64,000 nucleotides of DNA from Porites lobata. Taxonomy: Eukaryota; Cnidaria; Anthozoa; Scleractinia; Poritidae. Both the position numbers and the translations under genes were made by a program. The stretch spans positions 490,001 to 554,000 of the forward strand of contig CALNXK010000020.1 of NCBI GenBank assembly GCA_942486035.1, written 5' to 3'. Position 1 is the stretch's first letter. Every line of letters starts with the position of its first letter. Shown piece by piece: positions 1 to 11,302 of this stretch. The notes below the pieces were generated by a model. The model was not told the origin of the DNA, did no database searches, and saw only the letters and a program-made list of their open reading frames with translations.

Positions 1-247
1 AAAAGAGAAGTACCGTTGAGCTGAAAGGAGGGGCTCAGTATTCTCCAACGACAACGGAGCAAGCATCCTACCAGGGACTGAATTTCTTGCCAAAGGAGCA
101 CCTTTTGGTGAACAAACATGTACCATGTACTGAAAGCTGAATATGGTCAAGTTCTGTTTGAGAGAGACCAGGCGCAGAGAACTTTACAAATCGCAAATTT
201 CCAGCGTAGATCTGTGCTTAAGCAACGGAGAAAAAACGGAACTTATG
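1..247 (+). CDS. Gene A exon 1 (partial, damaged)
   Basis: Homologous to exon 1 of copy C (54763-55081). From ATG 118 the frame gives a conserved peptide containing VLFERDQA and LQIANF, predicted amphipathic helix, ending in phase 1 before GTATGG at 248. Upstream of 118 the homologous frame is different: one base is missing near 85 and 61 bases near 118 relative to C. The deletion junction itself creates the ATG at 118, so the present start would be a by-product of the deletion. The true initiator exon, if any, is outside the window. Confidence 0.5.
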
Positions 248-778
248 GTATGGATTTTTTTTCCATTTTCGATAAAAGTAGTTTTTCTTCCCTATATCTA
301 CCTACGTCAATTCTGATTTTGACAACTACAAACGTAAAACTGACCCCTCCAGAATATTCACCACTTTTCGCCATGGTTCACACTGAGGATGCAAAACTTA
401 GTCGAGGACATCATGAAAACGGAAGGTTTAGCAAGGAGTATCTATTACGCTTTGTATTTAGGCTATGATCACACTATAACGGATAGCTTTTGCGCCAGCT
501 GAAAAAAAAAACCGGATAGGGCTTCTGTTCAGACATAAGAACGGTGATTTCGGCCCGATTTCCGGATGTGAGGGAGCGAAGCTGCGCCCTGCCGATTTAA
601 AGTGGACAGTCCGGGCACATATCGGGTAGGCGCTCATGCTGTAACGGATATCTTTTCGCGTCGGCACAAAAAGATGGGAAAAACTTACGACTGTTTACAA
701 TTCGCTCGGAAGAGGATTTCAGAACGCACATTGCTGTAACGTGTCTGAAACATACACAGCAGGTCGTAACCCGTGTGA

Positions 779-1032
779 AATATCTCCATGGAATTCCATG
801 GAGTTCGATGAAGTATTCATGAAGTTCCTTGGAATTCCATGGAGTTCCATGGATTTCCATGGAGTATCCATGGAGTTCCATGGAATGCCATGTAGTTCCA
901 TGGAGTTCCACGTAATGCCATGGATTTTCAGTTGGAGTTCCATGGAATTCCGTGGAGTTCCTTGGAGTATTGATGGAGTTCTATGGAATGTTATGGAGTT
1001 CCATAGAGTATCGATGAAGTTCGATATTCGGT
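779..1032. repeat. 11-bp self-complementary minisatellite (CCATGG core)
   Basis: About 23 degenerate units of roughly 11 bp, consensus TTCCATGGAGT with variant GGAATTCCATGG, in intron 1 of gene A. The unit contains NcoI-like CCATGG and is nearly palindromic, so either strand can fold on itself. Because 11 is not a multiple of 3, the array keeps three overlapping frames open on both strands, which explains the Met/Glu/Phe-rich and Thr/Trp/Asn-rich hypothetical peptides. A lone pair of units at about 2998-3030 suggests an older, wider distribution. Copies B and C lack the array. Confidence 0.85.
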
Positions 1033-3101
1033 CCCTGCAGTTTGTATGAGAATCCATAGAAATTCATTAATCAAGTAACTCATCAACTTGTTACAACTTG
1101 TAACCACATGTTCAAGTCCACACTTTTTATTGGAAAAAAGAATAGGAAACATTTTAAAGCTTTTTAAAAGCATAAATAGTGCGTAGGCTTAAATTACACA
1201 GACAATGCAAAAGTATCTTAGACTTGTTCTATGTTGACCGATGCTGAAACTGTCCCTACGTAAGAAATGTTTTTTCTGGCTATTAAAGAGATCTAAAGAC
1301 AAAGGTTTTTGTGCGCTTGATAAAAAAGTGATCCTTAGGACAAAAAAAAAAATAAATGTAGGAAACTGGTTTTTAGCAGGGCTGTCTGCCATTTAACTTG
1401 CAAAATCAGTGTTGCATTTAAAATATGATCACTGTTTTATAACAACATGCAGCCGCTTCAGTATATTATTAACTACGAATGATCCCAATAGGCCAAAACT
1501 CTTCTCGCTATTCTCGCTATCAAAGTGTCTTGGGTTGAGAGCTGAAATTCATTTCCCTCACCTTGGAGAACAATGCAATATTTTCCTCTCACTGCTTCAC
1601 TCTTCGAGAGCGTCGGAATAGTGCAATTAACTCTGAAAAGGACCGCAACTTAAAGCCTTTAAAAACACACATCTTCTCGATGATGCCGTCGATTAGCCGC
1701 CATGTTTGGTGCTTGAACTGGCTTCCAGACCTCTCCTCCTAGTGACTTACGCGACGATCACGTGGGGCTTTTGAACCAATAGAAATGTGTAGAAGATCAG
1801 TTTTCTTGGTTCAAATCTTTAGGCGGACTTCTGTGCAATACTACAGTGGTGTACAAACGGATTGTCTTTATAATGAATGCTTCCCAAAAAGATGTTCTTT
1901 TCAACGCAAAATATTCACTTGTGAGGTTGCTTTATTTGGCTTGTTTCAAAATCGACTGCTTGACTCAGCCGGATTGGCATTAAAGAGGAAGGTAAGCTTA
2001 ACTTATACACAAACTCGTGTTTGGTTGCAGAGAATTGAGCTCGTACGTCGCTCGATTGTCTCTGCTAGATTAGAATTAAGAAGGGTATATTTTCGGGTGC
2101 TATTTGGTTTTTATAGATGTAGTTTTCATCTTTTTTGTTTATACAGATATGCCTGTGGTCTTTGCTGCAAATTGTCTTCGGAATCCTTTGAAATAATTAT
2201 TAATTCTAGCAGAATTTGAAATCGAAGACTTCGATGTGGCAAAGTGAAAATATAAGCTTAAGAATTTTCATGTCTCCTAAGTAACAACTATACAAGAGAC
2301 TGATTCATTATAGTTATGACCTGACGCCGTTTTTCCCAATGATTAGGTAGGACGTAGCTATAACTAAATATCATAGTGGTTCTGATCGGGACATACTGAA
2401 ATAGAACTTCCCTCTTTCGTGGCATTAAATAAAGTCATGTTTACATACTGACGGTTTATGAATTCACGTATTAGCTGAAGCTTATTTCTCTCTGAATTGT
2501 GCATCTTTGGTTCGCCAGTGTTAATTTCCTTCAAACGCCAGGCCTACATTCCCCGCATTATATTAAATCTAAGTTTGTGATTACAGCTTCTTCAATAAGA
2601 GATTGATTCTAAATAAAGGTTTCGTATTGTTGTGGACAAATTCTCCGAGCTTGCATTAACGGTAATTCTTTACTCACGGGTACGGTTTTCAAAAAGTACT
2701 AGGTGCCTGGTAGTCGGAAATTCTCAATGTACTTTCTGCATCTGACTCGATTTCTATGTAAAATTATAAGGAGTCTATAGTCTTACCAGATATCCTGTAG
2801 AAATGTTCCTCTGAGTTACAAACAACGATAAATTTGTCGACTCGGCAGAAGAGTGCTCTTCATCTTCCGGTGTAGCACTACAGTTGCGTGACGCAAATAC
2901 TACACCGTATTTTTGAAGTGTCGAAACTATAAAGATTTCACTCTATGCCCTGGCTCGACAGTTGCCTTTACTTCAAACCCAAAGAAGTGTTTGAAATCTC
3001 TTGGAATTCCATGGAGAATTTTCCATGAAGGTCCTTCACACGGGAAATTCTGTATACACGTACATGTATTTTGTGGGCTTTTTATTCTTCCTCAAAGCTT
3101 T

Positions 3102-3499
3102 CAGGGGCACCCAACGAGAATATAGTTCAAAACCATTTAAACATAGCATTGTTAAATGTATCTTAGTATTTAAACGGTAGATATAAGTATCTTTTTATCC
3201 CCTAAAAATTTTTCATCCGTTCGGATTTCCTATCTGAAAGTCTAGTGATCCGAAAATTATGGGGGTCAAAACTTACCTTTTCGAAAATTTCAGCCAGAAA
3301 AAAATTTCCCTAAAATTCTCGGTGACCTTTTTAGGGTAAAAATCCGTTAAAAATTGGCAATTATACCATTTTTTAGATGTTTGAAAATCCTAGGAGAGGC
3401 AGGCAAAAAAGAAATTTTACAACAAATGTTCCGAAAATTCTAAATCTCAAATCGTCTTCCGAACAGATATTTTCCGAAAATTGACGTTGGGTGCCCCTG
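3102..3499. mobile_element. hAT-like MITE, 6-bp target duplication (family H1)
   Basis: Terminal inverted repeats CAGGGGCACCCAACG / CGTTGGGTGCCCCTG, 398 bp, flanked by the direct repeat AGCTTT (3096-3101 and 3500-3505). No coding capacity. About 90% similar by eye to copies at 45861 and 46388. CAGGGG termini fit the hAT superfamily, and some hAT groups make 6-bp rather than 8-bp duplications; the assignment is inference. Confidence 0.85.
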
Positions 3500-4059
3500 A
3501 GCTTTCCGCATGTGATTCATTGAACACAGTATTGCATCATAATTTTAGAAACTGTCAAAGGGTTTTTTGATTATTGGCGTTTGAACGCAACTGAAAGGGC
3601 TAAAATTAGGATATTTTTATGCGTAGTCCTCGGATAACATTTGCCAACATTCGTCCTTTAACTAAAGAGTGGTCTTGCTTTTAATTTCTTAGCCGAAAAG
3701 CAGTGAATCGTGGGAAGGCTAGCTCCAATGCCTTGTCTGGCTGCTCATTGTTACATCGCTTGAGCAAAAGCATTTCATCCATCTCGTTTGTAACTGTTTT
3801 TGTGACGGGCAGGAAGTCGCTAGTGCATTTTGATACAAATATTACAATTTAACCGTTCAGTTATAGTGTCCAGGAAATTACATTTTCAGTAACAGTATAC
3901 GCAGTCATAATCCATGTCGTTCTATCTATTTCTGGAAATATTCGTGTCAAGAAAAGGAGGCATTCTGGTAGCCAGTGAACCAGATGCATGTACCATAGTA
4001 TGTACCATCTGAAGGGAGACGAAGTGTTGGCGGGCAGAAACTTTTGTTTTTGCAATACA

Positions 4060-4176
4060 CGTTAAGGGTCTTTGCGGGAGGCTCCATAGCACTGAAGGAG
4101 CGAGAAATACAACACGCTGCCGAAGACCGGGACTACTGGAGTCATGTGGTTGCCGCCTGCCGAGACAATCCGGATT
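4060..4176 (+). pseudogene. LINE reverse-transcriptase C-terminal tail fragment
   Basis: In one frame the stretch reads a peptide ending in AAEDRDYWSHVVAACRD and a stop. This resembles the C-terminal tail of non-LTR retrotransposon ORF2 proteins (a Glu/Asp-Arg-x-x-Trp motif shortly before the stop). Too short to assign a clade. It sits 200 bp before exon 2 of gene A. Could be chance. Confidence 0.35.
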
Positions 4177-4394
4177 GATCCGTAGATGAGCTTATATACC
4201 ATAGTGAACTCGTGCAAGTTCACACCGCAGTTTTGATATTGATCTTAAACTGCATGTGAAACATGTGAAGTGTATTCACTTGCTGCTTCGTTTAAGTCGG
4301 CCGGCGGTTTACGTCATTCGCTGGTTTAATTTATTTCGGCTGCTTTTCTAGCGGTTATTGCCTGCTAAACCTCAATTATTTCTCCTCCTTACAG

Positions 4395-6758
4395 GGGCTG
4401 CCAGTAATTCAACCAGACAAGACAAAATGGGTAATGAACATGACATATCGGAACAATATCACTTACAGAGGTCCTCGAAATTATGCAGAAATAAGCCCCA
4501 CCTGCGACAACAAAATTACAACAGCAAATCTTACAGTAATAAAGACGCTACATCTCCACCTCTTGTTAATGGGCATACAAAGCAATTCAGTCTTAAAGGA
4601 GATGGTTGCTTCAAGAATGGTTATGAAGATAATGACGGACGCGAAGAAGATAAAAGTTACAGAAAAAGTCACACAAGCAGAGTTCTTGTAGATAATGTTA
4701 CACATGCAGATTCTTCCTTTGATGAAGACAACGGTAACAGTGATGATGCTGTCGGCGAAATTAACGGAAGTGAAAACAACGATGGATACTGCATCCTGAA
4801 TTGCGACAGCAGTAAGAATGCTGAATGTCAAACTGGTGGTGCTAATGAACTAGGCGATAGGCACGGGCACGATGTTGATGGCAATGATGACGCTAACATA
4901 GGCAACGGTAATGCTGACCATGATGATGATACTGACGGAGCCAGTGTTGGCTCTACTGTTGAAAATGACGATGATAGTGATGAAGATGGTGATAATGGCT
5001 ACAGAGGATATGACAACCATCGCCATCGCCATTGTGCTCGTGATGAACATAGTGATGGTGGGGTTGGTGATGGTAATAATGAGAGCAGGTGGTGACAGAG
5101 CTGATGTTAAAGACGATGGTATCCATGGAAAATTTATCAGGGATAGCAATTTTGATAATGAAGATAAAAATGATGATGCTGATGATGTTGATTACACTGT
5201 GACCAAATCAAGCACGTTACTTATCGACAGCATTGTTCCAGGGAAAAGTATTAAACTAGCTACCAAGGAAACAAATTTTACCCTACCAGTTCACACTGGC
5301 TTGGACGACAGACTTAGATCTCAGTTTCCTACGACAAGTTATCCACAGGGACTAAGACCTTGGGTAAATGAGGCAGAATTTATAGATAACCTTTACAACA
5401 CTAGAATACCATCTCTAGAGGCGACAGGGATAAATCAAAAATTCCTTGCGCGGCATACGACAGATCAAAGTCTACAGCATGCCTCACATACTGGTGATTC
5501 TAATCTTCTTACTCCGCGTGCGGAATGGCCCATGTGGAGTCTGCCACCTCCTGACGCTTCTGAAACTGGACATCGATGGCGTCACTCGAGTGGACTTCAC
5601 CCTTCCGCCGTCCGTAGTCAAACTGGAGGGCAAAGTAGCTGGCAGTTTCGGAATCAACCTTCGAGAGAGATGAATAGTTCAAATTTTAATCCACAAGAAC
5701 AAAAGTCATTTAATCATATTGATCCATGGTTTGCAAGTGGCGCTGAGGCGTTTACAGGTCTCAGAATGTCCGATAGCCCTCCAGCCACAAATGACACCAC
5801 ATCTGGTAGCGTATTTAAGACACATGCTACAATAGCAAGCGCTTATGAATCCAAGTTGCGTTACTCGGCCAATAATTCTTATGGGTCGCATGTAAATAGT
5901 TTTATTTGTGGTGGGCTTCCTGTGCGCGATAGGCCACCTGTATCAAGGTTGCCTACAGTAAAATCGCATGCGCCCGTGGTATGTCCCAGCGTCACTACAC
6001 CAGTCACCGTGTTGCAGCCTACTGCGAGCATAACATCTCAAAGTCTACCTTCATACAGCTACCAATCCACTGTGTTGCCTGAAAACGGGCAAGAATGTTT
6101 CATGGAGCCTTCTATACCCAATTCCTTTACAGAAAACCAAGAAAATGTTTGTCCGATCATTTCATCTGCTTCAAGAAGAGAAGAGCAGAGATCTGGTACT
6201 AAGGCATCATCACCGGAGTTCCCGGATGATCCTTCACTTGCTGCACTGGAACGCAAAGTGGCGGAGGCATGCGCAGTAGTTGCAAGGGTTATGAAAGAAC
6301 GAGAAGAAAGAGCAAAAACGCAACGTGAGGCTGCGCGAAAAAAAAGAGAGATGCGAGAACAAAGAGAAAGAGAGGCAAAAGAAATGAGAGAAAGAGAAAG
6401 GAGAGAGAGAGAAGAAAGAGAAAGACAAGATAGAGAAATAAGGGAAAGACAAGAAAGAGAAATGAGGGAAAAACAAGAAAGAGAAATGAGGGAAAGACAA
6501 GAAAAAGAAAGGGGAGACCAGACAGAAAATGAAGACAGGGATAAAAGGTGGTTTGGGGGAGAACAGGCGCCTGTCCAAGAGAGCCCGCGATGGCAGTGCG
6601 AGCATTATCAACGGCGTTGCCTTGTAAAGTTTCCTTGCTGTGGAATATTCTACCCGTGTCACCGCTGTCACAATACATCGGGGGCGTGTGATACTGATGA
6701 CAGGAAGGCGAATAATGCGACGCATGTCAAGTGTGGCATCTGTGGACACGACGAAGAG
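4395..6758 (+). CDS. Gene A exon 2: acidic tract, Ser/Thr/Pro region, Glu/Arg helix, CHY finger, with +1 frameshift
   Basis: The exon begins after CTTACAG at 4394 and ends at GAG before GTGAGT at 6759. The first part (to 5092) encodes an Asp/Asn/Gly/His-rich acidic tract very close to copy C. TGA at 5093-5095 closes this frame. Alignment with B and C shows one extra base around 5087-5092, after which the homologous protein continues in another frame to 6758: the LDATGIN-like motif (here LEATGIN) near 5417, a Ser/Thr/Pro-rich middle, a roughly 90-residue Glu/Arg/Lys helix (6286-6555), then the CHY zinc finger (from about 6590, CEHYQRRCLVKFPCCGIF). Relative to B and C about 35 residues rich in Asn/Lys/Pro are missing near 5315. 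The reverse strand also shows long frames here, an effect of the repetitive composition. Confidence 0.75.
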
Positions 6759-8766
6759 GTGAGTGGCTTTGTTCGTTCTTAGGGTTATTCCTATCAATTG
6801 CTTTGCGTATTCTTGCTGCGCATAAATACACGCTTGATTATCGCGCACAAGAAAAATAGCGGCTTTTGCTGTAAGGTTGGAATTCGCCAGAGGTAATTCT
6901 TCATTTATCTCTTTAATGAGTATAGCCACTATCATTTTTCTTTCTTTTATGAAATTAAGCGGCAACTTTTTTTCTGTAGGAGTTAGACAAATTGCGAGGC
7001 GAAAAAGAAAACAATGGTCGGAAACGTGTGTACAGCCGCCCCACTCCCCTCTCCGATTTTTCATCACTTAGTGTACAGCTCACAGTGTTTCATACTCTAC
7101 TTCAAGTTATTTTAGGACTTGTCAAAACTAACTGCTCCTTTTCTGTCTCTCTCTCTTCATTTGTAAAATTTAGATCAATGAGGGAAGTCAGCATTGCAGC
7201 AGCTGCGGCGAACAAATGTCAGCGTATTTCTGTTTCATATGCAAACATTTTACCGGGGTGGAAAAGAACCCATTTCACTGCGATAAATGTGGTATTTGCC
7301 GGTAAGTTATTGCGGATAAGGAGTAGATAATTATTCAGTTATAACCATTTTTAAACTATTCCTTTAGCTCCCTCCTTTAGACGTCGATTCAGAAAGAACA
7401 CAAAATTTGCCATCTCTTCTTAACGTACCCAGACTATATTCAGAGGACACAAGGGACAGGTTAAGACAAATTCAGTTTTTCTTCTTGGTTGCGGTTAGTT
7501 TTATAGAGGCGTTGGTTGATGGTCTGAAAAACCGAAGGACGTGATTGCATTTTAAAATAAACGTACTAGCTTTGGTATTGTGTTGTTGATAGGTATTTAA
7601 AACTGCAATCGTCTGGGTGAACGTTTCAAAAAACTAAGTCTAGATACGACTTCACTGAGTCAGGTGGATAATGAGGACATGCGAATGCAAATTTGATATG
7701 ATGGCATTGAAAATTAATGCTTTTCTGCAGGAGAAAACGTTAGGACGAATTAAAAACATAAGGATTATTGGCTCTGTAAGAGTTTCATTTACTTAAAGCT
7801 GAACAAAATCCATCAATCTTTCAGACGCTTGTTTTGTTTTTTGTCTTGAAAAGTATCCACAAGGACAAATCGTTTCACTGTGATGTTTGCAACGTTTGTC
7901 TGGACAAACGACTTGAAGGAAAACATAAGTGCAGGCCCGATTCCGGACACGACGAGTGTTGTATATGCTTAGAGGTACGTATAGAGTGACTATTTGCCAA
8001 GGAAAACGAACTGATAAGATGGCATGAAGACTTGATTACTACATCCGCGACAGTTGTGTATCTGTCGAATAGTCAAGCTTGCAGTGTTGATAAACTTGCA
8101 TGAAGTTGGTAAGGGAGTCGAAAATAAATGACCTCTGGGGACTGAGTCGTGTTTTGTTTGGTATGGTGGAACATCAGTGATGTTCCACTGTATCAAGCTT
8201 TAGATTTTTCACTTGTCCCTCGGGGACGGAGAAATGGGCGGGATACTAATAACGGGGAACATTTACACACTTACACAATGTATTAACATTATTATTAGTA
8301 TCATATTTTGACCGCCAGGGGCGTAGCCGACTTTCTGACCAGTTTTAGGCCTGGCTGAATTTCATTTCCACATATCCTGAAAATTGCACGCATGGCTAGT
8401 ACACACCGACCTCACCAACACTTTGAGCTCTTAAGCTTCTTAGCTCACCCTAGCAACGCATAACTAATTATTACAAGCGGTAAGGTGATCAAACCAAAAA
8501 TTTGTAGGCGCGGGTCTACAGGTCTACGGGCTGCCTACGCCCCTGACTGCTTAATTTCAACTACAAATAAAACCTTTCTTTCTGAGGCACCAAAGTTTCA
8601 TACGCTTCTAACAGATAGTTTTGACAAACCCAGTTTGCACAGTAGCAAAGAAGAGTGTGCTGCCATATTTATAGTACGTGCGTTTTGTTCATTGAGAGCA
8701 AGCTAGGTGAAACGGGACCACGCATGTTTACGTTGTAATTAAATCAACTTTGTGTATTCTTCACAG
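6759..8766 (+). other. Gene A introns 2-4 (with coding exons 7174-7301 and 7854-7974)
   Basis: Intron 2 (6759-7173) has a polypyrimidine tract with a short CT run before the acceptor. Intron 3 is 7302-7853 and intron 4 is 7975-8766. Sequences align with the same introns of B and, less fully, C, showing that complete genes were duplicated. Intron 4 carries one private MITE (8316-8545). Exon 3 encodes CxxC, FCFIC and FHCDKCGIC; exon 4 encodes FHCDVCNVC, a Cys/His-rich link and the first RING cysteines (ECCIC). Confidence 0.75.
8316..8545. mobile_element. hAT-like MITE, about 5-bp target duplication
   Basis: Inverted termini CAGGGGCGTAGCC and GGCTGCCTACGCCCCTG in intron 4 of gene A. Flanks ACCGC and ACTGC match the single ACTGC of the empty site in copy C (near 59613, TTTGACTGCTTAATTTCAAC), so the insertion happened in A after divergence from C. 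Non-coding. Confidence 0.7.
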
Positions 8767-8944
8767 GATGCGTTCAGCGGTTGTCAGATCCTGCCATGCT
8801 CCCACAAGGTCCATAAAGAGTGTGCCATTGCCATGATTCAGAACGGAGTGTAAGTGGCCAACTGCAGTAGATAAATTAAGCAATAGACCACACTTTCTGT
8901 GTGTTTACCGGCGTGATAACCCACGCGGGATGTTGGGAGAACAC

Positions 8945-9044
8945 TACCCTGCGAGCAGAGGCTACATTTTCGTTGTATGAGCTGGCGTGCGAAAAGTAGC
9001 TCGCCAGCTCATACCGCGAAAATATAGCCTCTGCTCGCAGGGTA
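8945..9044. mobile_element. 100-bp palindromic MITE with 9-bp target duplication
   Basis: Inverted ends TACCCTGCGAGCAGAGGCTA / TAGCCTCTGCTCGCAGGGTA, nearly palindromic through most of its length, flanked by GGAGAACAC at 8936-8944 and 9045-9053. A 9-bp duplication suggests a Mutator-like source. The same terminus (CTGCTCGCAGGGTAA) recurs at 11200-11302, 31537-31638 and as a half end at 63569-63586. Confidence 0.85.
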
Positions 9045-9849
9045 GGAGAACACGACTGCTGCGGTAACGACGTGGCTGCATTTGCGAAGTTGTGGCATGC
9101 AACTTATGTACGTACGGCGACCGATGGAAATATCTCAGTGGTAGCTCTAAATTTGGAGGAAGGTTCCTCTGCTGTAGCCACATATTGGCGTTAATATTTG
9201 TCGATTTGTGAAGTCAGGTGGTTTGAAGTATGGCATCAATATTACCGAATAATTTGTGTAAATGTTGGAAAAAAACCAGCGAGAAACTCTGACATCTTTT
9301 CATCATCGTTTACAGCTTGTTTACAACCTGCAGCGGCCGATTTTGTACCACAACTTGATCAGATATCCCTTTTTGGACCAATTTCTTTCATTCAATTTAA
9401 TTTTGACATAAAATAAATCAAGAATGCTAAAACTATCCGTTTTGTTGGTACATGGCTAAGTTTTCCTAGAGACAATTCTACACCAGAACTTCACAGAGCT
9501 GTTGTCTTTCTCTGCGATTTGGCATGGTCGTGAAATGTAAATTGCTTTCCAGCTTTGAACTTTATAACTTTTAGAGCTATGGCAGTAGGGAATTGTGACG
9601 CTCAGTAATAAAATGTGGAAATCAACGCTTTTTACTATTAAGAAGGGCTGGGTAAGTAACTTGTTCTGTTTTTTCTCCTTTCTAAAATCATTGTTTGCAG
9701 ATCAATAGCCGATTTTGTTTATGGCTCGTGGTCCGGATGCCTTTTTCTATGGGTTTACCGGTATAATAAACCATAGGTTTTTGACCAATCAGATCGCGCG
9801 TACTATCTCAGTTATTTCATAACAAATAATAAATAGTTACTGTAATGAT

Positions 9850-10050
9850 GTATAGAATATCTACATAATGGTGCTTTGTCGGCCATTTCTCGTCGAAATG
9901 GAATTTGGAAATGTTGTTTTTGAGAGGATGGTAGATGAGATGATACGGAGTACCAAGAAAAAACGCCAAGGATCAATAGAAGGGAGTGCACCGAAACTCA
10001 ATTTCCTCTGGCGGCTTACCAGTGTTTTACCACTGTGCAGCCCTGGCAAG
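9850..10050 (-). mobile_element. Degenerate tRNA-derived SINE in gene A intron 5
   Basis: Similar to the clear SINE at 55617-55882: shared pieces include GGAAATGTTGTTTTTGAGAG, CGGAGTACCAAG and the remains of the tRNA-like head (CTTACCAGTG, CCACTGTGCAGCC). The same degenerate copy occupies intron 5 of B and C. Confidence 0.65.
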
Positions 10051-10270
10051 GCAGAGCCGTGGGGTGGGAGGGGTTGGGTGGATTTAGCCTTCCCCCACTA
10101 TTTCCAAAAAGACAGACAGACAGATAGCCTGTTCCAGGATCCAACACAGTGCAGTAAAAAGTGATGCAAAAAATGCGCGGGGGCTGGAGAGAGTGGGCTC
10201 CAGATCGCGCGCGTCTTATTTTCCCTTAGCTTGTCAGTCTCATTTTCGTGACGTCCCTACTATCTGTAAG

Positions 10271-10298
10271 CTAACAGACAGACAGACAGACAGACAGA
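10271..10298. repeat. (GACA)n microsatellite
   Basis: About seven uninterrupted GACA units in intron 5 of gene A. B has the same locus as an interrupted short run (30590-30612), so the array expanded in A. Confidence 0.9.
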
Positions 10299-10724
10299 CA
10301 CTATTTCAGCACGGAGTTTCTTCAACTTTCTTTTTTGGACTTACAAAGAGGTGGGTCTCTGCAACCCCTTTCACGTCAAGCTCAAGACCGAAGTGTTACA
10401 GATAATTTTAATTTGTTTGCTTTTCTGTGTTTCAGACGAAACTGTCCGATATGCCGCCACCCTTTGTTTAGCCAAGACTCACAGTAAAGATGAAGAACCA
10501 AAGAATCAGTAAACGTTCAGGAAAAGCCCGGATTTTCAAAGATTTCTGTTACTGCGGTCGCCAAAGATGCGAATTGTACGATTAAGAGTCAAAATAAGAA
10601 GACAGTTCATTTGTTTTCAGAACAATGTCTGTTAAAAGTTCGGTTTTCTTTAGCAAAAGCAAAATAGATAAAAAGTTTCAAACAGTGTCAAAGTTATACA
10701 GCCATTATCAGTACTTTAACCTAA

Positions 10725-10730
10725 AATAAA
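10725..10730 (+). terminator. Poly(A) signal AATAAA of gene A
   Basis: AATAAA 238 bp after the stop codon, conserved at the corresponding place in B (31078-31083) and mutated in C. Confidence 0.55.
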
Positions 10731-11199
10731 TAGTTGTTTACTGCAAAGTTACAAGTCAAAGCTAACCAAACAACGCCGTCCGCCTTCAGCAAAGCCATGA
10801 CTATTAATTTAAGCAAGGAGCATAGTTCGGGGAACAAACAACAAAAAAATAAAAATAGATAAAACAGGAATCGATAAGTTATAGTTTTGTGGAAACACTT
10901 ACGCCCTTTATTGTTTTTAGTACGTTGCGGTTTTTCAACTTTGGTTTCATTGGTTGAAGGTAGGCAAAAGCCATACTAAAACGAATGATTATCTCGCTTA
11001 ATTATTACTTTGTGGCTCTAGGTTTTAGTTCAAACTATTTGGAATATAATACTAGGGTATCTTATCAAGTTCAAATTTACAAATATATTTCAGTATTTAT
11101 TACAGTAAATATAATTGATGTTGAAAATAGTTTGAAATTTTTATGCAGTGAAATATATTTTTGCCCACTTTTATAAGAACTCAAGGTTAAGACATCTCT

Positions 11200-11302
11200 A
11201 CCTTACGGGCAGTGGTTTCTCCAGGCCAGACGCTACGGTACGAAGAAAGAGAAGCGTATCGCAGTGTCCGGCCTGGAGAAACCACTGCTCGCAGGGTAAG
11301 GT
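11200..11302. mobile_element. Palindromic MITE, shared with gene B flank
   Basis: Arms GCAGTGGTTTCTCCAGGCC and GGCCTGGAGAAACCACTGC around a short centre; right end GCTCGCAGGGTAA as in the 8945 element, left end shortened. Same position downstream of gene B (31537-31638), absent downstream of C. Confidence 0.75.

Larger units (their letters stand above)
248..4394 (+). other. Gene A intron 1
   Basis: A 4.1-kb intron, against about 0.76 kb in B and 1.06 kb in C. The excess is repeats: an 11-bp minisatellite (779-1032), a hAT-like MITE (3102-3499) and a LINE 3' tail (about 4060-4176). A 144-codon open frame at 1785-2219 with no recognisable family lies here next to a GTAAG at 1991; I see no support for it as an exon. 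Nothing else identifiable. Confidence 0.6.
8850..10435 (+). other. Gene A intron 5
   Basis: Phase-2 intron between the two halves of the RING domain. It contains a 100-bp palindromic MITE (8945-9044), a degenerate SINE (about 9850-10050) shared with B and C, and GACA microsatellites near 10109 and 10271-10298. The rest shows nothing recognisable. Confidence 0.65.
1..10487 (+). pseudogene. Gene A: CHY/CTCHY/RING-H2 E3 ligase paralogue, frameshifted
   Basis: First of three tandem paralogues; its 5' end lies outside the window. Exons by homology and splice sites: 1-247 (partial), 4395-6758, 7174-7301, 7854-7974, 8767-8849, 10436-10487 (TAA at 10485). Donors are GTATGG, GTGAGT, GTAAGT, GTACGT and GTAAGT; all acceptors are AG. 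The last four exons encode an undamaged CTCHY zinc finger and RING-H2 (C-x2-C, C-x-H-x2-H-x2-C, C-P-I-C). Against copies B and C, exon 1 has a net 62-bp deletion and exon 2 a +1 insertion near 5087-5092 that brings TGA at 5093-5095 into frame. A product starting at ATG 118 would be 276 residues with no zinc finger. Downstream of the shift the frame is open to the splice donor, so the damage is recent, an assembly error, or bypassed by an internal start (ATG 5079). The CHY and RING core is that of the RCHY1/Pirh2 ubiquitin ligases. Family call strong; pseudogene status moderate. Confidence 0.7.

Noticed and set aside
597..1057. Repetitive peptides in the minisatellite on both strands
   Set aside because: An 11-bp period keeps all frames open; no conservation and intronic position.
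1785..2219. 144-codon frame in gene A intron 1
   Set aside because: No homologue in introns of B or C and no recognisable domain.
4700..5090. Acidic tract as a skeletal (biomineral) protein
   Set aside because: Asp-rich regions occur in coral skeletal proteins, but there is no signal peptide and the chain continues into an intracellular CHY-RING core.
5088..5098. A 10-bp intron (GTGGTGACAG) explaining the gene A frameshift
   Set aside because: Far below the minimum size for splicing, and its removal would not match the B and C alignment.
4911..5150. Met/Ile/Val-rich membrane-like peptide opposite or beside the acidic tract
   Set aside because: Off-frame reading of GAT/AAT-rich codons. It appears in the same way in B (26050) and C (56653).
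6234..7067. 277-codon minus-strand frame rich in Phe/Ser/Leu
   Set aside because: It is the complement of the Glu/Arg helix and CHY exon of gene A; the same shadow appears opposite B and C.
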